From positions 172,770 to 236,769 of the forward strand of contig DAHWKL010000001.1 of NCBI GenBank assembly GCA_027343665.1: DNA of 64,000 nt, read 5' to 3'. Below, piece after piece: positions 57,736 to 64,000 of this stretch; within the stretch, counting starts at the first letter, position 1, and every line of letters begins with the position of its first letter. The notes under the pieces were generated by a model. The model did not search any database. It had not been told where the DNA came from and saw only the letters and a list, made by a program, of their open reading frames with translations. Position numbers and translations under genes: made by a program. Source of the DNA: an archaeon. GTDB lineage: Archaea; Nanobdellota; Nanobdellia; Pacearchaeales; GW2011-AR1.

Positions 57736-58809
57736 ATGGAGAAAAACCTGATTGTCGAATGGGTTTTGGGGGCTTCCGGAAAATACGAAATAGACTTGGC
57801 CGAAAGTGGAATACAGTATCATTATTTAAGAGATTTCAAGATAGGTAGAGGATGCAATTTAAATTATTCTTCAGACGCAGGGAGTCCTGAACTGAGAGAG
57901 AAAATCTCTAAGTTGTACAGAGTCAAAAAAGAAAATGTTCTTATTACCAATGGGAGCCAAGAGGCAATGTACATACTGCTCAATGTTCTTTTGAGAGAAG
58001 GCGATGAGGTGGTAATAATCTCACCGGGGTGGCAACAGTATGAAGAAGTTGCTAAAAAAATAGGCGCCAAGATCAAGAAGTTATTTTTAGATCCTAAAGA
58101 AGATTTTCAGTTAAACCCAAGTGATTTAAAGAAATTGATTAGCAAAAAAACAAAGGCAGTTATAATAAATAGCCCGCACAACCCGACAGGGCTCAAGTTT
58201 GATATCAAAAAAATAAAAACCATAATCCCAAAAGGAGTATTTTTGATAAATGATGAGGTTTATCTCTTAAACCCGAATGAGTCGGTTACATATAACTGTG
58301 AAGACAAGAATTTTATCTCCGTGGGAAGTCTTTCAAAGATTCAGGGTGTACCCGGAATAAGGATTGGTTGGATGATTGGACTCAAGAGTATTGTAGACGA
58401 GGCGATAAACTATCGCAGGTATACAACAATATCTAATTCGGCTTTAGGTGAAGACATTGCGCTAGAAATCTTCAAAGACTACAGCAAGTATTTGAAAGAA
58501 TATCATAATTTAGTCTCAAGAGGGTTTCACACCCTTAAGAAATGGGTTGAAGAACAAAAAGGCATAAAACTCATTAAACCGCATGGGACCCCTTTTGCAT
58601 TAATAAAATACAAATTCAACATACCTTCAAAAGATTTGTGCGAGCAAATTTTGAATAAAGAGAAGGTGCTGTTGGTTCCAGGCTCTTCTTTTGGAACAGA
58701 AAACTGCTTTAGAATATCCTTTGGTAGAGATCCAGAGATTTTAAATAAAGGCTTGAGAAAGATTTCAAGATTTTTTGGAAATATAAATGAAAACTCAGAC
58801 AGTAAGTAA
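57736..58809 (+). CDS. class I/II PLP-dependent aminotransferase
   Basis: LITNGSQEAMYILLNVLLREGDEVVIISPGWQQY; INSPHNPTGL; DEVY; SVGSLSKIQGVPGIRIGW. Confidence 0.88.
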   Translation: MEKNLIVEWVLGASGKYEIDLAESGIQYHYLRDFKIGRGCNLNYSSDAGSPELREKISKLYRVKKENVLITNGSQEAMYILLNVLLREGDEVVIISPGWQQYEEVAKKIGAKIKKLFLDPKEDFQLNPSDLKKLISKKTKAVIINSPHNPTGLKFDIKKIKTIIPKGVFLINDEVYLLNPNESVTYNCEDKNFISVGSLSKIQGVPGIRIGWMIGLKSIVDEAINYRRYTTISNSALGEDIALEIFKDYSKYLKEYHNLVSRGFHTLKKWVEEQKGIKLIKPHGTPFALIKYKFNIPSKDLCEQILNKEKVLLVPGSSFGTENCFRISFGRDPEILNKGLRKISRFFGNINENSDSK

Positions 58810-59680
58810 TAATTTATGGGAAAGTTTCTTGAAAGACCTAAGAAGAGGCTGGGTCTCCTCAGAACACTGGTTCACTCAGAATGTGAAAGAACTAGATAAA
58901 CTCTATTCCCCAAAGAATTTTCGAAGCAAAACCTCTTATTATGAAGTCCCTTCCGGAGAGCAGGGGATAATTCTTGAAAACATCAGCAAGATAACTAGAT
59001 ACACCCAAGATCGACAAATTGTAGTGTGGGGGGCTGGCATGAAAGAAGCGGAGTTAGTGAAGGCGGCAATGAGGGAGGGTTCAAAGCGTCACATCACCAT
59101 AATTGACATAGAAAAATTCTATATGGATAAAATGATTAAGAGAATAAATAATCTGAAAAAAATCCGTGTAGTTAAAATCATCGACCTCTTCCAGAATGTC
59201 AGGCTCAATAAGAGAAATCCCTCTTTCCACATATTTCTCGGCACAAGCATAGGAAATTTCGATCAGGAAGAAATTTTCAGAGTCTTGGAAAGGAACATGA
59301 AAAAAGGCGACTTAATAATGATAGGATTTGAGTTGAACAAAAACCCTCCATGGATTCTTAAAGAGTATAAGAAAGATTCCAATTTCACAAAATGCGTCCA
59401 CTTGAAGATATTTGATAATGCGATCAAGATGAAGAGGGCAAAAGAATATTGGAGATACAACAACAAAAAGCAACAGATAGAATTTTTCATAGAGTTCCTT
59501 GATAATGTCAGGATAGATAAATTTAAACTGTATTTCAGGAAAGGATCAAAGGTAGAAGTCTTTCGGTCCAAAAAGTATAATGAGAAATCATTCTCTAGAT
59601 TCGCACTAAGATACAGCTTGGAAACCTTGGAGACTTTTTCTGAAGGAAACAACTGCATAAAAATTTTAAGGAAAATGTGA
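58787..59680 (+). CDS. EgtD-like (histidine N-alpha-methyltransferase family) SAM methyltransferase
   Basis: FHIFLGTSIGNFDQEEIFRVLERNMKKGDLIMIGFELNKNP and RKGSKVEVFRSKKYNEKSF resemble the EgtD core; overlaps the aminotransferase by 23 nt. Confidence 0.7.
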   Translation: MKTQTVSNNLWESFLKDLRRGWVSSEHWFTQNVKELDKLYSPKNFRSKTSYYEVPSGEQGIILENISKITRYTQDRQIVVWGAGMKEAELVKAAMREGSKRHITIIDIEKFYMDKMIKRINNLKKIRVVKIIDLFQNVRLNKRNPSFHIFLGTSIGNFDQEEIFRVLERNMKKGDLIMIGFELNKNPPWILKEYKKDSNFTKCVHLKIFDNAIKMKRAKEYWRYNNKKQQIEFFIEFLDNVRIDKFKLYFRKGSKVEVFRSKKYNEKSFSRFALRYSLETLETFSEGNNCIKILRKM

Positions 59681-59843
59681 AGTACGCCTCAGAGCAGTGC
59701 TCACAACCTCGCACGAGTTTTTTGTTTCATGACCTGAATTTACTGGAACTCTACCACGAAGTTGCTCGTCGAACCAAAGAAAAATGAAATTTTTCGTCCG
59801 ACATCCTAACTGAGAAGGTGTATCACCAAGGCGATACACTTAA

Positions 59844-59926
59844 CGCCTCAGGCAGGAATCGAACCTGCGCGCCCCGATGGGGCCGGGATTAGCAATCCCG
59901 TGCAATAACCACTATGCGACTGAGGC
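59844..59926 (-). tRNA. tRNA-Ser (anticodon GCT)
   Basis: Reverse complement gcctcagtcgcatagtggttattgca-cggga-ttgctaa-tcccg-gccccatcggggc-gcaggttcgattcctgcctgaggcg; long variable arm. Confidence 0.95.
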
Positions 59927-60044
59927 TTGTCAATAAATTAAAACTAATACTGTGACTTATAAACATTTTGAAACTTAAGGAAAGCCCCGACTCAGAAACA
60001 TTTTTAACCGCTGGATTCTTGTCAGATTCAGAAGGAGGTGGAAG

Positions 60045-60257
60045 ATGGGAGGTTATTACAAAGACGGTTTTTTGGCTTTGGTGGCACTCGTATTTGCAAT
60101 CTTCAATTGGTCCAACGTAGTGGTTATCATTGCGACTGCACTGATAGTCCTACACTCTTTGCTTCATGTTTTCGGATGGTGCAAATGTGTCTGGCACAAG
60201 GAAATGCCAAAAGAACCTATGAAAGCTGCGCCAAAGAAATCTGCAAGAAGAAAATAA
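60045..60257 (+). CDS. small membrane protein
   Basis: ggaggtg ribosome-binding site, then MGGYYKDGFLALVALVFAIFNWSNVVVIIATALIVLHSLLHVFGWCKC...KKSARRK. Confidence 0.65.
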   Translation: MGGYYKDGFLALVALVFAIFNWSNVVVIIATALIVLHSLLHVFGWCKCVWHKEMPKEPMKAAPKKSARRK

Positions 60258-60287
60258 TCTTGCACCCTTTTGTTTGATTTTTATTTT

Positions 60288-62726
60288 TTATTCTTTTTCA
60301 GAATTATTCTTCATCCTTTCCCGATACTCTTCTATCCTTTTTTTGTTCGTCTCGCATTCTGAATTGAAACAAAATATCCAGGGTTTCTTCCCTTTTCTCA
60401 GGGACATCAAAAGAGGGAAACCACATTTCTCACAGTTCTTTCCGGTTTTAGTTATATTGCCGTTCGGGGGAAGAGAATAAGTGTTCCTGCATTCGGGGTA
60501 TCCTGAACATGATATGAAAAATTTCCTGTTTTTAGGGGAATAAGTTATCCTGAGCTTGTTCTTCCCGCATTTAGGGCAGAGATTGAGCATGTTCTCTTCC
60601 CTTTCAGCTTCCCTCTGGTTCTCCTGCGCACCTACAAGATCCTTGCCTATCAAAGAGCCGTCTTTCTCAAACTCTTCGGCTATTTCAGTTATCTGCTTTT
60701 TAGCTTTGTCCAAAATATCATCTTCTTTATTTCTTAGGGATTCTAAGGGAGCGTCCCCGTCTTCTACAATTTCATCCATCTCATCCTGCAGTTCCTTTGT
60801 CAGTTTTTCATTTACGATTATGGGGGAATAATTCTCTAAAGTATCTATCAAAGAAATCCCGATTGGTGTCGCTTCAATCGATTTCCCTTTTATGTAACCC
60901 CTGTCATAAAGGGTCTCTATTATCGCGGCACGCGTCGCCTTAGTGCCAAGATTCCTCTTCTCAAGTTCAGAGATTATCGATGCTGGGGAATACCTTCTTG
61001 GAGGCTGAGTTTCTTTCTCTTCTGTCCTTGTGCTTTTTATTTCTTTTTTTCCTTCAACATCCGGAAGCTCTTTTTCATTTGTTTTGACAGGATAAAATTC
61101 CATCCAAGATTTTTGCCTTATGTGATATCCCGAAACTGAAAATGTGTAATCTTTAACCTTCCCAAATATCCTTTTCCTGTCTATTATGGCGTCATCACAG
61201 AAAAGCGCAAGAAATCTTTTGACGATGAGGTTATAAATTTTTTCCTCATCTCCTGAAAGGACCTGGTTGTTCCCTGTAGGATAGATGGAAGGATGTGCGG
61301 GGTCCGTTTTTTTTCCTTCAACTGGCCTCTCTCTTGTTATGAGCTTCGCGACTTTATATCTTATTTTCAAAATATCTAGTATGGACTTGTAATCAATCGA
61401 TGACGGAAGTTTTTGCGAAGAGGTCCTGGGGTAAGAGATAAGACCGGCAAGGTAAAGAGACTGCGCAGCTTTCAGAGCATTGACAGGAGTTATACCATAA
61501 AGCTTGTAAGCTTCAGTCTGGAGACTCGTAAGATCAAAAGGCGGATAAGGAGGAACTCTTTCTTCGACTTTTTTTGTCTCCAAATCTATCTCTTTTCCCA
61601 CAATGTCCTTGAAATTCTCAAGCTCTTTTTTATCGAAGAATTCTTTTGTGCATTTGAGTTCCAGTTTTGGCTTGTCAATCGTGACATAAAATTCCCAGTA
61701 AGGCTCTTTCTTGAAATTTTGTATCTCTTTTTCTCTTTCAACTATTAGTTTCAGAGCAGGACCCTGGACACGCCCGATAGACATTATCTTGAATCTGCCT
61801 GCAGCTTTTATCGCATTCATGAGAGCACGCGAAAGATTTATCCCATAGAACCAATCAAGATAATGACGCGATTCCCCCGCGACTGCCTGCCCCCAGTTTA
61901 TGTGCGGGGACTTATCTTCATATGCCTTGTTAAGCTCTGAATTTGTCAAAGTCGAGAATTTCATCCTGCTCGCATCCGGTTGGTTGCATATAAGATTTAC
62001 CACATTTTTTCCGATGACTTCACCTTCCACATCAAAATCAGTTGCCACAGTTATCGAACCGGCATTCTTTGCCAGATGCAAGATCGTATCATAATACCTC
62101 TTTGTGTAATCACCTTTTTTCGCAAGATAATTAGGAACCCAAGAAATGTCAAATATAGGAACATGGGAGCCAGAGGAATTTTGCTTCAATGTAAACAAGT
62201 GGCCGACAGCGCAAGCAACAATTATCTTTTTTCCGCTCCTGTCAACTTCATAATATGGGACGCCTCTCACGATCTCATGTTTTGAGGATACACCGAGCGC
62301 GCTCGCTATCTTCATTGCGGCCTGAGGTTTCTCAGTTATTATCAGCTCATAACCGTTTTTTTTCAGAAGTATTTTAGGAATGACATAAACCTCGGTTTTT
62401 GTCGTAGTGGATTTTTCTTTTTTCACGACCTGTTTTTTGCCGTTCTTTTTTCCGTTCTTCCTGCCGCCTTTTTTCTTAAGACCTTCGCCTTCCTTTTCTA
62501 TAGTCACAATCTCTGAAATCTTCGGTTTGTATGAAACCTTTTCCACCATCCTCAGATTCTCAAAGTTCGGATCATAATCTTTCACTTCCTTCTCCACCAC
62601 GCTTCTCAAGATCTCTTCACGCGGCAGCTCAGGTTTCACTTCCTTTTCTGTAGTCCTTTTGAAGTCCACGCCCGGCCTGAAAAATGTTTCAGTGGCCCTT
62701 TCTTCACTAGATTTCCTTTTTGCCAT
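60288..62726 (-). CDS. topA: DNA topoisomerase I (type IA) with N-terminal basic extension and C-terminal zinc fingers
   Basis: YELIITEKPQAAMKIASALG; ITVATDFDVEGEVIGKNV; GLISYPRTSSQKLP; CPKCGKNKLRITYSPKNRKFFISCSGYPEC. Confidence 0.95.
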   Translation of the reverse strand: MAKRKSSEERATETFFRPGVDFKRTTEKEVKPELPREEILRSVVEKEVKDYDPNFENLRMVEKVSYKPKISEIVTIEKEGEGLKKKGGRKNGKKNGKKQVVKKEKSTTTKTEVYVIPKILLKKNGYELIITEKPQAAMKIASALGVSSKHEIVRGVPYYEVDRSGKKIIVACAVGHLFTLKQNSSGSHVPIFDISWVPNYLAKKGDYTKRYYDTILHLAKNAGSITVATDFDVEGEVIGKNVVNLICNQPDASRMKFSTLTNSELNKAYEDKSPHINWGQAVAGESRHYLDWFYGINLSRALMNAIKAAGRFKIMSIGRVQGPALKLIVEREKEIQNFKKEPYWEFYVTIDKPKLELKCTKEFFDKKELENFKDIVGKEIDLETKKVEERVPPYPPFDLTSLQTEAYKLYGITPVNALKAAQSLYLAGLISYPRTSSQKLPSSIDYKSILDILKIRYKVAKLITRERPVEGKKTDPAHPSIYPTGNNQVLSGDEEKIYNLIVKRFLALFCDDAIIDRKRIFGKVKDYTFSVSGYHIRQKSWMEFYPVKTNEKELPDVEGKKEIKSTRTEEKETQPPRRYSPASIISELEKRNLGTKATRAAIIETLYDRGYIKGKSIEATPIGISLIDTLENYSPIIVNEKLTKELQDEMDEIVEDGDAPLESLRNKEDDILDKAKKQITEIAEEFEKDGSLIGKDLVGAQENQREAEREENMLNLCPKCGKNKLRITYSPKNRKFFISCSGYPECRNTYSLPPNGNITKTGKNCEKCGFPLLMSLRKGKKPWIFCFNSECETNKKRIEEYRERMKNNSEKE

Positions 62727-62831
62727 CTCAAATTTCAGAAGCAGGTGTTTTATATAAGTTTTTGTCCCCGAAGGCGCATGAATTGAAAACCTTTAAAAGG
62801 AAAAGACGTGCTATAATTCTGTAATCGTCAG

Positions 62832-62907
62832 AGCGGGGTAGAGCAGCCTGGAGTGCTCGTCGGGCCCATAACCCGGAGGTCGTGTGGTTCAAATCCCACC
62901 CCCGCTA
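62832..62907 (+). tRNA. initiator tRNA-Met (anticodon CAT)
   Basis: A1-U72 acceptor agcggggt...ccccgcta, GGG-cccataa-CCC anticodon stem typical of initiator. Confidence 0.93.
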
Positions 62908-62938
62908 TTTTAAGGTGCGAGGAGTTTGAGATGAGTGA

Positions 62939-63640
62939 TTATTTTAGCATCAGTTCAAAAACAAACAGATCCGCAAAATACTTTTTCCCCACTTTATAGA
63001 TTAGGATGTCTTTATTCTTTTCATACCATTCTTTGTCTGCATATACAAAATCTTTTACTGGTCCGCTGTAAAAATTAATCAATCTTGCTGAATAATTTTT
63101 TATAATATACCTCAGACTTTTTCTGGAGTTTGACATAGTGTAAACAACAATGTACAGTCTTGTTTCTCTATGCATATACCTTTTTGCCCATGCAAGTGTC
63201 TTCATCAACATTTCAGAACCAGTCTTACCTCCGGAATAAGAGATTACTTTCTCTTTAGTCCATTTACTTTTTATTTTTGGAGAGAGGACCTCTTGTGGAA
63301 TATTAGCAATAATCACATCAAATTTCTTTCCCTTAAAAGGGGAGAATAAATCACCCCTCCTGAAATCAACCCTAACATTATTCATTGACGCATTTTCTTT
63401 TGATAAGATTATTGCATCTGGGAGGATATCTGTCCCACTCACAATCCCGCCTTTTTTTGCTGCAAGTATCGCAAGAAACCCGGTTCCACATCCGACATCG
63501 AGAACACTTTCACCCTTACTTATCCTTATTGCAGTGCCGAGAGCTTTAGAGCCATGAAGTGATGGAATGAACAATTTCGGATTCGTTTTGATTTTGAGAG
63601 AAGTTCCTTGTATTTTCAAATTAAGTAAATTTGAAGACAT
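62939..63640 (-). CDS. HemK/PrmA-like class I SAM methyltransferase
   Basis: GESVLDVGCGTGFLAILAAKKGGIVSGTDILPDAI; FDVIIANIPQEV (NPPY-like position NIPQ). Confidence 0.85.
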   Translation of the reverse strand: MSSNLLNLKIQGTSLKIKTNPKLFIPSLHGSKALGTAIRISKGESVLDVGCGTGFLAILAAKKGGIVSGTDILPDAIILSKENASMNNVRVDFRRGDLFSPFKGKKFDVIIANIPQEVLSPKIKSKWTKEKVISYSGGKTGSEMLMKTLAWAKRYMHRETRLYIVVYTMSNSRKSLRYIIKNYSARLINFYSGPVKDFVYADKEWYEKNKDILIYKVGKKYFADLFVFELMLK

Positions 63641-63687
63641 CCTATTTTAATATACTTCTTATGATTTAAATCTTTTTACCGAAGTCA

Positions 63688-64000
63688 TTATTTTTCTTCA
63701 GTATAAGGGCCCGGAATAAAAAACTTCTTCTGCTGTTTGAGCATAACTTCGGGAGGCTCCATACATTCCCTGGAAATGCAGGCAAATTGTTCGCCTTCAT
63801 CAGGCTGTGCAACAAGAAGTTCCGCAGATTTTCCTGAACGGACAATCCCCAAGATATATACAGGAGAATCTTCAATTGAATAAGGTTCGTCTCTCAGATA
63901 CTTATTTCCAACAATGAAATTAAAACTGGTTTTATTGTCCTGATAAGGTATCCTTATCTCATCGGTAAGTTCAAAGTTCTCAGATAGAAATCTCGTGAGA
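63688..64000 (-). CDS. partial hypothetical protein (5' end beyond window)
   Basis: Open minus-strand frame reading ...DEIRIPYQDNKTSFNFIVGNKYLRDEPYSIEDSPVYILGIVRSGKSAELLVAQPDEGEQFACISRECMEPPEVMLKQQKKFFIPGPYTEEK*; missed by the ORF track because no start is in the window. Confidence 0.6.
   Translation of the reverse strand, partial: LTRFLSENFELTDEIRIPYQDNKTSFNFIVGNKYLRDEPYSIEDSPVYILGIVRSGKSAELLVAQPDEGEQFACISRECMEPPEVMLKQQKKFFIPGPYTEEK

Noticed and set aside
57499-57848. Plus-strand ORFs 57499-57729 and 57561-57848
   Set aside because: They run through tRNA-Ser(GGA) and into the aminotransferase gene in the wrong frame
60038-60277. 79-aa ORF overlapping the small membrane protein
   Set aside because: The alternative frame at 60045 has a ribosome-binding site and a sensible TM profile; this one does not
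1-64000. CRISPR arrays, rRNA genes, transposases or phage structural genes
   Set aside because: No regularly spaced repeats, rRNA sequence, or recognisable transposase/integrase/capsid motifs were seen on reading; a formal search was not possible

Overview
AT-rich archaeal chromosome segment, densely coding. Gene content suggests a DPANN-like lineage such as Woesearchaeota/Pacearchaeota; this is inference, since no phylogeny was run. Backbone: fused RpoB, a single-chain (unsplit) RpoA, RpoH, NusA-like protein, S12, S7, EF-2, EF-1alpha, DnaG primase, TopA, RNase HII, GluRS, and four tRNAs (Lys-UUU, Ser-GGA, Ser-GCU, initiator Met-CAU). Most notable: (1) a 9.4-17.8 kb deoxynucleotide-supply island (nrdR, B12-dependent RNR, cob(I)alamin adenosyltransferase, P-loop kinase/dCMP deaminase fusion, double-length ThyX, Tmk-like kinase, thioredoxin) with a perfect NrdR-box-like palindrome in front of nrdR; (2) an SMC protein with no recognisable hinge and a Rad50-like CPLC zinc-hook motif at its exact midpoint; (3) a ThyX tandem in which the two halves of the signature motif appear divided between domains; (4) a MazG-like/HIT fusion; (5) a GluRS lacking its C-terminal anticodon-binding region; (6) a duplicated 5' half of tRNA-Lys between its promoter and the intact gene; (7) an aminotransferase + EgtD-like methyltransferase pair bracketed by two tRNA-Ser genes; (8) a frameshifted DUF4287 gene in a cluster of bacterial-type small genes. 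No CRISPR array, rRNA or transposase was recognised. All family calls are by eye from motifs; no database search was possible.
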